IMG/VR virus record: IMGVR_UViG_3300021197_001902
Coordinates: 26,733 to 90,732 of that record
DNA from: a virus
Strand: one strand, 5' to 3'
Length of the DNA stretch: 64,000 nt
The position numbers and the translations under genes were made by a program. Positions 28,404 through 37,170 of the stretch are shown piece after piece. Position 1 is the first letter of the stretch. Each line of letters opens with the position of its first letter. The notes under the pieces are model-generated. The model made no database searches, had not been told where the DNA came from, and saw only the letters and a list, made by a program, of their open reading frames with translations.

Positions 28404-29380
28404 TTCAGGCGCTCCAGAATTTCTGGCCAGTTGTTGGTGAACTCAATAGCCTTATCATCAATATAGTGCTGAGCACGAGGCTTTTCATGGGTAATTTCAG
28501 CTACTAGGTCCCGGACGCCATGGTCCTGTAGCCATTCGTCCACAAGCTCGTAGCCTGTTTTGCCGGCAACTAATGGACGGTCAGGACGAACCTTTGCAGA
28601 GAAAACGATAATGTTCCAGTCCTCAGCCAATGTGCGGATGGCATCCAATGCGTTCGGGAGGGGGTCACCATAACAGGTGCCATCGTGCCAACCCTTATCA
28701 AAATTATGAATAACTCCATCGAAGTCAATGGCCAGGTTGTTGAGCTGGGTTTCCATTCCTGGCGGCACGTGCTGATCATGGGTCTCAACCTCTGATTCAA
28801 TTCCAAGCTTCTCGAAGCGGCGTTGTTGAGCTTTGGTAGAGATTGCAGGGCACATAAAGCCGGCACCATGAATCAACTCATAGGTCATTGTTAGAGAGAT
28901 GATTTCCGAAGTGTGGTAGTATTTGGTGTGCTGAATAATCTGGTTGACTTGAGGATGGATACCCTTCTCTTTTGGTTGTGCGGCCCAGAGGCACGCCGGC
29001 ATGCCATTCTCAGCAGCCCAATTGAGAGCAGTGGAAAGACAATCGGAGGAGATGCCGTTGGTGGAGCAAGAAATCCCAATAGCCAAGCACTCACTCTTAT
29101 CTAAACCGCGTGTACGAATGTCCAGCCAGTTCATAATCCAATCATTAAAACTGGTATCTCCCTGGATTGATGTGACAATGACTCCCCCTCCTGGGGCGAA
29201 CACGTTCTTGTCTGTGAGGCGTGAGTGATCAATGGCTGCGTGTTCTGCCACGCCCATGTTGCCACCATGGCCAAAGAAGAATACATACTTTGCCTTGTTA
29301 TACACCTCCTGCAGTTGGGTGTATTGTTCGCTATTAACGATAGCTCGGTACTTTCTTTCAAAATCTTCAATATCTAACAT
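28400..29380 (-). CDS. Fusion: GmhA-like SIS sugar-phosphate isomerase + HAD phosphatase
   Basis: 326 residues. Residues 1-200 form a SIS domain: FFFGHGGNMGVAEHAAIDHS, then CLAIGISCSTNGISSD, as in sedoheptulose-7-phosphate isomerase GmhA. Residues about 210-326 are a HAD domain beginning LAIDFDGVIHNF (the DxD nucleophile site) with VFSAK and YIDDKAIEF as later motifs. Together these mimic two consecutive steps of nucleotide-heptose synthesis (GmhA, GmhB), but the HAD part could act on another sugar phosphate. It overlaps the CMP-sugar synthetase by 4 nt. Confidence 0.85.
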   Translation of the reverse strand: MLDIEDFERKYRAIVNSEQYTQLQEVYNKAKYVFFFGHGGNMGVAEHAAIDHSRLTDKNVFAPGGGVIVTSIQGDTSFNDWIMNWLDIRTRGLDKSECLAIGISCSTNGISSDCLSTALNWAAENGMPACLWAAQPKEKGIHPQVNQIIQHTKYYHTSEIISLTMTYELIHGAGFMCPAISTKAQQRRFEKLGIESEVETHDQHVPPGMETQLNNLAIDFDGVIHNFDKGWHDGTCYGDPLPNALDAIRTLAEDWNIIVFSAKVRPDRPLVAGKTGYELVDEWLQDHGVRDLVAEITHEKPRAQHYIDDKAIEFTNNWPEILERLK

Positions 29381-29430
29381 ATTCCTAAACCTTTGTATTC
29401 ATTTTACAGCATGAACAAATATTTTACAGA

Positions 29431-30165
29431 CTAATCAACAAATAAGTTTGCCAAATCTTCATACTTTTCGTCCTGCAGGAAGGTCTCGAAGATAGGATCA
29501 ACAACTATTCTATCGTCCTTGAGATACATATTGTGTTTAAAGTATTTAAAGGCGCTGTCTGGATCGTGTCTATCGGGGCCGTCATATTCAAGATTGATAA
29601 AATCTTGTTTTCTCTTCTCAGTCCATTGGCAATTATAACCATCATAATACCCTTGCCCACCCTCCAAGCCTGCACTACGGTAAAAATCAATGCCAACTAT
29701 ATAAAGTTCCTTCAAATCTGACGATAATAAGTCGATTATGGCAGAGAATCCCGTGTTGGGTCTGGAATTGGTTGACGTCTTAATCTGCCAGTAGGGATCC
29801 TCTGGGAGTGTAACTGTAGTGAAATAGGGCACTGTTCTTAGTGCGTCGACATTGCGTGCCATACGTTCTTCAAAGAACCACTCATTTTTTGGATAAGATG
29901 AGGACAAGTATTTGACTCTGTTCCTAACACATGTTTGTGCCATTATGTGAGGAGGGTCATCGAGAGTGGCATATACCACATCGGTCCTGCTACCCAGATA
30001 TTTCTGGTATTCCTTTTCGACTTCTAGCATGTTGTTAAGTCGCACCACGACATCGCATGCCTCTATTTTTGCACCGTTCTCTTGCATAGTTGCTGTCTTT
30101 GATGGACCAACAACTGCAACAGTCTTATTCTCTAGAAATTTCTTATACTGCATTTCTCTAGACAT
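29431..30165 (-). CDS. Family GT29-like sialyltransferase
   Basis: 244 residues. The N-terminal KTVAVVGPSKTATMQENG followed by CDVVVRLNN matches the GT29 sialylmotif L (VVGNxx...G..ID..D.V.R.N). RPNTGFSAIIDLL plus ELYIVGIDF matches sialylmotif S. GT29 enzymes transfer sialic acid from CMP-sialic acid and are best known from animals and plants; bacterial and viral relatives exist but are rare. No membrane anchor is present, unlike the Golgi enzymes. It is separated by about 50 nt from the SIS-HAD gene and overlaps GT6 by 8 nt. Confidence 0.82.
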   Translation of the reverse strand: MSREMQYKKFLENKTVAVVGPSKTATMQENGAKIEACDVVVRLNNMLEVEKEYQKYLGSRTDVVYATLDDPPHIMAQTCVRNRVKYLSSSYPKNEWFFEERMARNVDALRTVPYFTTVTLPEDPYWQIKTSTNSRPNTGFSAIIDLLSSDLKELYIVGIDFYRSAGLEGGQGYYDGYNCQWTEKRKQDFINLEYDGPDRHDPDSAFKYFKHNMYLKDDRIVVDPIFETFLQDEKYEDLANLFVD

Positions 30166-30859
30166 CGACTTTTCTTATCTCCTCTTCGTCTTTAGCCACA
30201 GTAGTAATAATTCTATCATCACTAAATTGATCAATCCACGGGAAGTGCGCATCTGTTGGGTAACAATATCTGGGATCTAGGACGAGTGTTGGTGGAAACT
30301 GTTTTAGCTGGCGATTCCAGTGGGACTCGTCGTGCCACACCGCCATAACGCTGTTTTTATCATCAGTATCTATTCTTTCCTTCATTAGACGGGCCGCTTC
30401 CAAGTAAAACTCTGTGCGGCCTCCTTGAACTCCTCCACAGTAATACGGATGATACATCTGTGGCGGGACATAAGCAGTCGAGGTTCCGCGGCGTTCAAAG
30501 GTACCATCACTTCTTCTGTAGAAGCCAGGGTGTTCGCAGGCCACAATATCAGACACTATCTCTTCGCCTATAGGTTTTTCTATGTTTAGGTCGACATCTA
30601 AGTAAAATAAGAAATCATAATCTTTCAAGACTTCTTCGGCCAACAGAAAATAGTGATATCTATACAAGGTGTCTCCGGGGAAGCCCTTTCTTTCTATTTG
30701 ATATTTCTTGACGTTTTCGCCGAACTCCTTATCGCTGTCGGTAAAAAGAAAAATATCTACATCATGGTCTATCATGAAGTTCTTGTTTAGACTCTTGTGG
30801 AGGTTTTCTGCTAGCTCAACGTAGCCCCCGGTCGCGACGTTTAAAACTGCTACTTTCAT
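30158..30859 (-). CDS. Family GT6 glycosyltransferase (ABO blood-group transferase type)
   Basis: 233 residues from the ATG at 30859, which overlaps the upstream stop as ATGA. Signatures of GT6 are clear: FPGDTLYRYHYFLLAEEVL, a FYLDVDL site (in the DxD position), HPGFYRR, YYCGGVQGGRTEFYLEAARL and AVWHDESHWNRQL. Mammalian GT6 enzymes are the ABO galactosyl/GalNAc transferases; short soluble bacterial forms exist and a cyanophage (P-SSM2) member is described. The DxD Asp pair is kept here as DVD, whereas many bacterial GT6 enzymes have NxN. It probably adds alpha-1,3 Gal or GalNAc. Confidence 0.9.
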   Translation of the reverse strand: MKVAVLNVATGGYVELAENLHKSLNKNFMIDHDVDIFLFTDSDKEFGENVKKYQIERKGFPGDTLYRYHYFLLAEEVLKDYDFLFYLDVDLNIEKPIGEEIVSDIVACEHPGFYRRSDGTFERRGTSTAYVPPQMYHPYYCGGVQGGRTEFYLEAARLMKERIDTDDKNSVMAVWHDESHWNRQLKQFPPTLVLDPRYCYPTDAHFPWIDQFSDDRIITTVAKDEEEIRKVDV

Positions 30860-31668
30860 CCCATTATCTCCCAAGTTGGTGGAATTATCTCGTGATCCTC
30901 AAGGTGAGCGTTCTTTTCGCCGTACCACCTTCTCGGAGCGACTACTCTCTTGTTTTCATTCTGATTCAACCAGGCGCCCCAAAATGAAAATGTGGAGTTG
31001 CCAATAATATTATCATTAAGCAATGACATAAAGTACAAGTCTATGACGTCTGTCTCGCCCTCAATAAATTTAACATTCTCAGCTTTGTCACTGAAATTAA
31101 GCTTACACCATTCAATATCATCGCTGAAGAATACAAAGGTGGAGGTTGTGTCGAAGGTGGCCATTGCATTGATATAGTACTCTGGCTTCTGTGAATAGTG
31201 ATACTGGCTAAGTCTAGGCGTCAGGAAGTCTCCTCGCCTAACGTGGACAGCCACTGTGTTGTTGAGCGCTAGAATGTCAGAATACTTAGATTCGATGTGT
31301 TCTTTAATCTCCACCGGGATCGAGAAGGTCTCTAGAATCAAGTCTCTCCGGTGTTCAAAGTACGCGTATGATTGAAAATATCCATCCAGGCATAAATTGG
31401 GCGCATATGGGAGTTTTTGGTGTTTCCAGCTGCGTTCTGAGTACAGATGCTTGGAAAACGATTTATCACCTTCAATATTCAAATTTCTAAATATTGTATC
31501 CACGTATGGGCCAAACCACTCTCTGTTTTGTAGATCGGGGAAGACGGCCTCGTCGTTATTATCCGCTGCATGCGCAAGGGTAGCCGCAATTGTAAATATC
31601 TGATTACCTAAACCAGCAAGATAATGTCCGTCAATCTTGCTAGGACCTTTAACGTGACATGTTATCAT
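30856..31668 (-). CDS. Family GT11 alpha-1,2-fucosyltransferase type
   Basis: 270 residues. Motif GLGNQIFTIAATLAHA near the N-terminus and VAVHVRRGDFLTPR (about 132-145) are the conserved GDP-fucose-binding elements of GT11, and FFSDDIEWCK and STFSFWGAWL are the later family motifs. Members make H-antigen-type Fuc-alpha-1,2-Gal, the acceptor of ABO-type GT6 enzymes, whose gene directly follows. Overlaps both neighbours by 4 nt. Confidence 0.92.
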   Translation of the reverse strand: MITCHVKGPSKIDGHYLAGLGNQIFTIAATLAHAADNNDEAVFPDLQNREWFGPYVDTIFRNLNIEGDKSFSKHLYSERSWKHQKLPYAPNLCLDGYFQSYAYFEHRRDLILETFSIPVEIKEHIESKYSDILALNNTVAVHVRRGDFLTPRLSQYHYSQKPEYYINAMATFDTTSTFVFFSDDIEWCKLNFSDKAENVKFIEGETDVIDLYFMSLLNDNIIGNSTFSFWGAWLNQNENKRVVAPRRWYGEKNAHLEDHEIIPPTWEIMG

Positions 31669-32423
31669 TTGTTCTCCAGTTTATTATATTTGGCTTTAGA
31701 TCTTATCTCAGCCTCCAGCCTCAATTGAAGCTGATGGTTTGTTTTGTGATCGTTTAGTGGATTGGATAAGTTATAGACATACAACATTTTCTCTATATAA
31801 CGACTCTTTTCGGCGGCGCACATTTCAAGCATTGGGAACATAAAGGATAAATCCCAGGCCATTCTATAAAAGTTACCCTCAGTATCTTTCAGGTCTGAAG
31901 TTTCTATCTTTGCCCACAAGTGGTATTTAAAGGTTCTGAGGTGTGACGAGTACCATTCACTAACCCTGTAAGCATTATTCTGCATTACAGATGCTGGAAT
32001 TTGTCGAGCAAACTTTCCTCTAGTTCCTGCTGGATATTCAATATAGCTACCATACGTTAGCCAACAATCTTCGCGATTGTAAAAATCATTCAAATAAGAT
32101 AGGACTCCAGCCGACGAGAGCCAATCATCGCCGTCAAGAGTAACGATAATATCCTCTGGTTGGGGGTCTGCTTCAAGAATACCTTCATAGATATTTCTAA
32201 GGGCAAACTTCTTTTCTTGGTTTCTAACAAGAATAAACCGGTCATCGCCGGCTATTTCTTTCTCGATGATTTGCGCTGTCTGGTCCGTTGAAATATCATC
32301 TACCAATACGCATGTAAAGTTACTATAATCCTGTTTTTTTACAGATCTTAAATTAAACTTAATCCAATCTTGCACATTATAGAATGGAACAACAACAATA
32401 AATCGATTTTGCTCAGAGTTCAC
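31665..32423 (-). CDS. Family GT2 glycosyltransferase (GT-A fold)
   Basis: 252 residues. FIVVVPFYNVQDWIKFNLRS followed by CVLVDDISTDQTAQII is the standard GT2 nucleotide-binding start, and VTLDGDDWL (about 92-100) supplies the DxD motif. No transmembrane segment. Donor and acceptor unknown. It overlaps GT11 by 4 nt and the GT4-like gene upstream by 11 nt. Confidence 0.9.
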   Translation of the reverse strand: MNSEQNRFIVVVPFYNVQDWIKFNLRSVKKQDYSNFTCVLVDDISTDQTAQIIEKEIAGDDRFILVRNQEKKFALRNIYEGILEADPQPEDIIVTLDGDDWLSSAGVLSYLNDFYNREDCWLTYGSYIEYPAGTRGKFARQIPASVMQNNAYRVSEWYSSHLRTFKYHLWAKIETSDLKDTEGNFYRMAWDLSFMFPMLEMCAAEKSRYIEKMLYVYNLSNPLNDHKTNHQLQLRLEAEIRSKAKYNKLENK

Positions 32424-33252
32424 CGGTCACCTCCAATATAGTGTCTACTATCTCGTCTCTTTTGTTAGTCATGTGATCAATTAATTCTTCACCCTTAAGC
32501 GAAAACCATGGCTCACTACGGGCCCCAACTAGTTTGTTTAGTACAACACTCATATTCATCATGCGCGCTTCAACACAAACTCTGGAAAGTGTCTCCGGTG
32601 TTTGTGGGAAGAAAACAAATTTCTTGTTCTTACCAAGTTTGTTAAGGAAAGTCAGATACTCCCTATCAGACACCAACTGATACTTCTCGTTCTTAGCCAC
32701 ACAATAGCGAATTGCGTCTTTAGTGTTTTTATGTGGGATATTAGAGGCCATAACGGCCACGAAATCATTTTTTTCTTGGCCGGCAATCGTTCGCATGTGT
32801 TCTAGGGACTTCAAGTCCCACATGTTGCCACCTAGGTTTATTAGGTTGTCGAGGCGAGTATTCTTCTGGACTATGTCAAAATGAAACTTGGACTGACATA
32901 GCACTCCTAGGGCGTTCTGGTATAGCTCTAAATTGACAACGTCATCTTCCGGGGCAAGAAAGTCTGCATACAGTGCCGGATTTCTTCTTCTCAAATATTT
33001 GTGGTCATGCTCGTAGATCACATATTTATGATCTTTCATGCTTTTCAAAGTTTTTGGAGGTAGATTTAAAAAATTAGACACCACATAACACGTGTCTTGT
33101 GTAAGATTAGCCGTGCTAAGTAGATGGCTATGAATCCTCGATGTGGAGTAACCTCTGTTCTCAAGCTGATTTTTTACCTCGTAATCGTTAAGCTCGCCGC
33201 CTCCGACCAGCTGATCCACGAAAACATCAGCCACAAACGTGTAGTCACTCAT
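32413..33252 (-). CDS. GT4-like glycosyltransferase (GT-B fold)
   Basis: 279 residues from the ATG at 33252, whose ATGAGTGA overlap with the upstream stop makes it more likely than the farther start at 33282. It is short for GT-B: the first domain is reduced, while the C-terminal domain shows VAVMASNIPHKNTKDAIRYC and TPETLSRVCVEARMMN, resembling the E-x7-E donor site. Donor unknown. Probably a divergent relative of the two GT4 genes next to it. Confidence 0.75.
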   Translation of the reverse strand: MSDYTFVADVFVDQLVGGGELNDYEVKNQLENRGYSTSRIHSHLLSTANLTQDTCYVVSNFLNLPPKTLKSMKDHKYVIYEHDHKYLRRRNPALYADFLAPEDDVVNLELYQNALGVLCQSKFHFDIVQKNTRLDNLINLGGNMWDLKSLEHMRTIAGQEKNDFVAVMASNIPHKNTKDAIRYCVAKNEKYQLVSDREYLTFLNKLGKNKKFVFFPQTPETLSRVCVEARMMNMSVVLNKLVGARSEPWFSLKGEELIDHMTNKRDEIVDTILEVTGEL

Positions 33253-34513
33253 ATTCCTCAATGCCGTCTTGCAAATCAACAAGCCAGTTATTCATCTCTT
33301 CTGCATCGGCATTTGTAAACTCGACAGCTTCGATAAAATCGTTATAGATCTTTTCATCTGTAAAGTTTGCCAAAACATGATTCATAAGAGTTGTTGCTTC
33401 TTTCTTCCAGTGCGTCTCTTTTTCCAGGCACTCATCTAGAGCCCTCTTGAAAGAAGCCTCCTTTGCAAAGGCCCAACTTGAATCTTTCTGAATGATGCCG
33501 TCCCAGACAGCTTCTTGCTGCACTGGCAGTACATCGTAGTCAACCTTCAGAACGCGCGGGACTTGCTTGCCCTTTTTGTTTGGCTTTGTAATAAAGTCCA
33601 TTTGGCCAGACCAAGTTGTTGTGATGAGAGGAAGCCCATTATAAACAGCCTCAAACATAGGAAGACCATAGCCTTCGCCATGGCCAATGTTAATCAACGC
33701 CTTCATTGTGGGATGTTGGTAGAGCCACGTAAGTGCTCCAGGCTCCATCTCACCGTGAATTAGGTATATGGAGCACTTCTTGTCCCCAAGCGTGTTTAGA
33801 ATGGCTTCCATGCGCTTCTGAGTGTATATTCTATCCATAACAGAATCCGAGGCCATGTTGGTCTTGATAACGAGCCCGACATCTTCACGATCTCTAAAGT
33901 TATCAACGAACCACCTGATTGTATTGTCTAAATTCTTTCGGGGGCCCCACTGGGACACAGCCAGGAAGTTTTCAGTTGTCTTGAAGTTAATGTCAACTTC
34001 AACGGGTTCGGAGGTGCGCACTGGGTAATTGACAGCATCAATCGGGACGGTCACGCCCCAGTTATCTATCTTATTGCCGTTACCATCTTGAATGTTGTAA
34101 GTTGTCTGTTCAAATACTCGCTTAGAATGATTTGATACAACAACAACTTTATCAACACAGGTATTCGTCTTTTCAATCCATTGGGGTGATACTTTGGTAG
34201 TCTCGATGCCCGCAGTATAACCGATGTTAATTGGACATAACTTCTCAAACTCGTTTGGAACTGTGACTTGTAGAGATACCTCAAAGGTGCCTCCACTTTG
34301 AGTGTGGACGGACGTTTTAAGGAGTGTTTGCTGGATCCATTGCGTTTCTTCAGAAGTATCTGAAATCTGGCCCGTCCTCCCCCAGGCCGTATTGATCATA
34401 TAAATATCATACAAATCTGGTCGTGATCGAAGCGCTCTAAGAGCAAATCTAGACTGTTCTCCGTATCCGGATCGTGATAGGAGAGGCCCTTTAACTAAAA
34501 TTCTTTTCAACAT
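33245..34513 (-). CDS. Family GT4 glycosyltransferase
   Basis: 422 residues, full-length GT-B. The N-terminal ILVKGPLLSRSGYGEQSR is a GT4-type Gly-rich loop, and the C-terminal GHGEGYGLPMFEAVYNGLPL is the E-x7-E nucleotide-sugar site. Soluble. It overlaps the next GT4 gene by 1 nt (stop/start), consistent with duplication of a GT4 ancestor within the cluster. Confidence 0.9.
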   Translation of the reverse strand: MLKRILVKGPLLSRSGYGEQSRFALRALRSRPDLYDIYMINTAWGRTGQISDTSEETQWIQQTLLKTSVHTQSGGTFEVSLQVTVPNEFEKLCPINIGYTAGIETTKVSPQWIEKTNTCVDKVVVVSNHSKRVFEQTTYNIQDGNGNKIDNWGVTVPIDAVNYPVRTSEPVEVDINFKTTENFLAVSQWGPRKNLDNTIRWFVDNFRDREDVGLVIKTNMASDSVMDRIYTQKRMEAILNTLGDKKCSIYLIHGEMEPGALTWLYQHPTMKALINIGHGEGYGLPMFEAVYNGLPLITTTWSGQMDFITKPNKKGKQVPRVLKVDYDVLPVQQEAVWDGIIQKDSSWAFAKEASFKRALDECLEKETHWKKEATTLMNHVLANFTDEKIYNDFIEAVEFTNADAEEMNNWLVDLQDGIEEYE

Positions 34514-35763
34514 TAAAATACCTTTACTTCATAAGAACTATAATTTTTACGATCGTCCCAGGAACCCTTCTCATCACAAATCGAAGTGAAAAGATCATCC
34601 CATCTTTGAACGTAATCATCAAAATTAAACTGCTTCTGGGTCCAGGCTCGGCCCTTAGCTCCCAGCTCAATGCGTTGATCGCGGGTCATCTCATACATTT
34701 TAACCAAAGCGTCAACAAATACTTCCTCACTAAGCCGGTCCTCATAAATAAAGGGAACCTGCTGAGATCCAATAACAGCCTTTGAGACTGGCTGGAGACC
34801 TAGGCCAAAGAATTCTTCACCGTCCGTCACTTGGTCTTGAAGGCCACCTGTCATATTAACAATGATCGGTGTACCGCAAGAAAGAGATTCTAAAGTTGAC
34901 AGACCAAAACCCTCTGCATCTGAGATACAGCAGGTTACGTCAGACATATTGTACATAATGGCTAGATCTTTTGAATCCACCTTCTGACGAGAGAACATTA
35001 CTTCCCCGTTGGTTAGCCCAAGCTCGTTAATAATCGCCTCTAGATCTTGGCCGTGCACATCTTTAGTGTCTGTATGCATGATCAGAGTGGCGTTTTCGGG
35101 CCCGACTTTGTCAAGGAAGCCTTTGAACCACCAAATCAAACTACCGGAAAGCTTACGGCGGGCATTACGGCTATTCCAGAAAATAACAAATTTGTCATTA
35201 AGACCTTTTTCTTTTCTCCATTGAATGATTTGCTCGTCATCGTATGGAGTGAAAACATCAGCATCAACTGCGTGTGGGATATATGATGAATCCGTGTTTG
35301 GTGCTACTGTCTGGACAATGTCATGAGTAAGTTTTGAGATGCATGCAACGTGATCATTTGATTGATAAAAAGGGCTGTTGAAACTTGGGTAGGGATAGTT
35401 ATCCCACACATGATAATAGACCATAGGGACATGAGGTCGAATTTCGTTCTCGATGGCCCAGAGCCAGTCATAAAAACGGGGGTCTGTCATAAACCATAAG
35501 ATATCAGGCTTCTGCTGCTGAATCATGGCTCTAACCATGTCTTGATTTCCATAACCGTCAACAGGCCAAATAACCCAGTCTTCCCCCCACTGCTCGGTTC
35601 TCTGAGGCTCATGTTTGGGGTGTTTAATAGCACCTCCAAAGGAAACAAACTGGTATTTACCCGTCTTTAGCATTCCTTCGATCATATATTTTGTTTGTGT
35701 TCCGACACCACTCGGAGATAGCGGATGGTCGCTAATGGTAAAGATCTTAATCTTATCTGACAT
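34513..35763 (-). CDS. Family GT4 glycosyltransferase
   Basis: 416 residues. The N-terminal ISDHPLSPSGVGTQTKYMIE and C-terminal ISDAEGFGLSTLESLSCGTP are the conserved GT4 elements. It is the first gene of the glycan cluster in transcription order. Donor and acceptor unknown. Confidence 0.92.
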   Translation of the reverse strand: MSDKIKIFTISDHPLSPSGVGTQTKYMIEGMLKTGKYQFVSFGGAIKHPKHEPQRTEQWGEDWVIWPVDGYGNQDMVRAMIQQQKPDILWFMTDPRFYDWLWAIENEIRPHVPMVYYHVWDNYPYPSFNSPFYQSNDHVACISKLTHDIVQTVAPNTDSSYIPHAVDADVFTPYDDEQIIQWRKEKGLNDKFVIFWNSRNARRKLSGSLIWWFKGFLDKVGPENATLIMHTDTKDVHGQDLEAIINELGLTNGEVMFSRQKVDSKDLAIMYNMSDVTCCISDAEGFGLSTLESLSCGTPIIVNMTGGLQDQVTDGEEFFGLGLQPVSKAVIGSQQVPFIYEDRLSEEVFVDALVKMYEMTRDQRIELGAKGRAWTQKQFNFDDYVQRWDDLFTSICDEKGSWDDRKNYSSYEVKVF

Positions 35764-35771
35764 TTAAATTC

Positions 35772-36554
35772 CTAACTGCAGTGTTCCGTTTTATACAGTG
35801 AACAGGGATAGGGCTTTCGACAATTCAATTTATTCTTGATTGTAAAGCCTTTTTTAATATTATAAATTGCTTGGTATAAAACTTTAAGCGCGTTTTCCGT
35901 TTTCTTTGGGCCGCTCGTCACTCTAAATATTTCCACACGGTCTTTTTTGGCCGTTCTTTTTAAGAGAGCAAAGTGTGTTTCTACGTTTTTGGGATCAAGA
36001 TTGTGCTTCTGACAGAAGAAATGTTTGTATAATGTAAGCTGGTACGTCACCATTTTCTCTGCTTTTTTGCGTGAGTCCCACCCCCATGAGCACGTTTTCC
36101 AGTCAAAAAGATGATAGGTATTACCCACTTTGACTACAGCATCAACAAATCCCTTAAAGTTGTGCCCAAAGTTTTCGATCTCCTCATATAAAAGTTCCTC
36201 AGAGGAGTAAACTTCATAATCTCCAAAATAATCATCCAAAGCATTTTCTACTTCAGCAAGAATTTCAGGACCTGCTGTTCGCATTTGCTCGACATTTTTA
36301 TCATTTACTTCAACATTTTTTTCGGCAAGTTTTTGCAACTCTTTATCGAAGCCAATTTGAAACACCTTTTTTTGGTCTATGTTTTCTCTGAGTAATTTCT
36401 TTTCACAGACATCGTGAATGGCTGTGCCAAAAGCAGTATACTCGTTGCCATCAAATGAAGCGACTTTTTCAACCCAGCTCTTTTTGTGATAGTGAGGACA
36501 ATGTACCCAGTCTTTAAGTTCGGAGTAAGATATGTGTGTTTTTTTATTGGTCAT
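35772..36554 (-). CDS. PD-(D/E)XK nuclease, RecB/Cas4-like
   Basis: 260 residues. The N-terminal HISYSELKDWVHCPHYHKK and the GTAIHDVCEKKL helix are typical of RecB-family nucleases. The catalytic core is visible as FVDAVVKVG...HLFDWKTCSWG, giving Asp...Asp-x-Lys. A Cys near each end (CPH and CSLYKTEHC) may bind an iron-sulfur cluster or zinc, as in Cas4/AddB. Likely processes DNA ends in recombination or packaging. Confidence 0.83.
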   Translation of the reverse strand: MTNKKTHISYSELKDWVHCPHYHKKSWVEKVASFDGNEYTAFGTAIHDVCEKKLLRENIDQKKVFQIGFDKELQKLAEKNVEVNDKNVEQMRTAGPEILAEVENALDDYFGDYEVYSSEELLYEEIENFGHNFKGFVDAVVKVGNTYHLFDWKTCSWGWDSRKKAEKMVTYQLTLYKHFFCQKHNLDPKNVETHFALLKRTAKKDRVEIFRVTSGPKKTENALKVLYQAIYNIKKGFTIKNKLNCRKPYPCSLYKTEHCS

Positions 36555-37170
36555 TGAGGGTTGCTACAACTTTCTGATAGAGTATCGGACTTATACTTTT
36601 AACATATTCTGGGTTCTCTGTAAAGTATTTTTCGAATCCATTAGCAAAATACTCTTGGATTGATGTTGCTCCGTAGGGAGAACAAAACAACCCCATCGTA
36701 AGACTTAGAAGAGTTGGGTAGCCAACTACATTTGCTAGAAAATCATCAAAGGGTTTATTGTACTCTGCGTTTGCATACATTCTTTCTGGTATCTGTTCGT
36801 ACCCCTCAGCCTGAAGCAGGTGATACAACTTTCTCCTCTTGCCCAGAAACTCCATCTGCATTCTTTCGTCGTATATAAAATATGGACGATCAGTCTCGGC
36901 AGCATGTGCGACTTCGTGAATAAAGTTCTCAACCATATCGTCGTTAGTCGGCTCGGAGAGCTTCATATAGATAGCACCCTCAGCGTATGCTGCATTACGA
37001 CCATCTAAAATGGGATTGTCAGCAATATAACAGACCTCCACATTGCGTAGGACCGATAGAGGAAGCGTGTTTTCAATTTCAGTGCAGAAGCCGGGGATGT
37101 TTACACTTGGTTCGGCTTCTCCAAATACAAATACAGGAATGTGATAGATATAATATTCACGGCTGTACAT
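36544..37170 (-). CDS. Putative zinc metallopeptidase (HEVAH)
   Basis: 208 residues. VENFIHEVAHAAETDR (about 80-95) is a HExxH zinc site, and about 85 residues later TSIQEYFANGFEKYFTEN supplies a possible third ligand Glu (E-x-x-A/N), as in the anthrax-lethal-factor-like families. No signal peptide. Target unknown. It overlaps the nuclease gene by 11 nt and the small gene upstream by 14 nt. Confidence 0.72.
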   Translation of the reverse strand: MYSREYYIYHIPVFVFGEAEPSVNIPGFCTEIENTLPLSVLRNVEVCYIADNPILDGRNAAYAEGAIYMKLSEPTNDDMVENFIHEVAHAAETDRPYFIYDERMQMEFLGKRRKLYHLLQAEGYEQIPERMYANAEYNKPFDDFLANVVGYPTLLSLTMGLFCSPYGATSIQEYFANGFEKYFTENPEYVKSISPILYQKVVATLNDQ

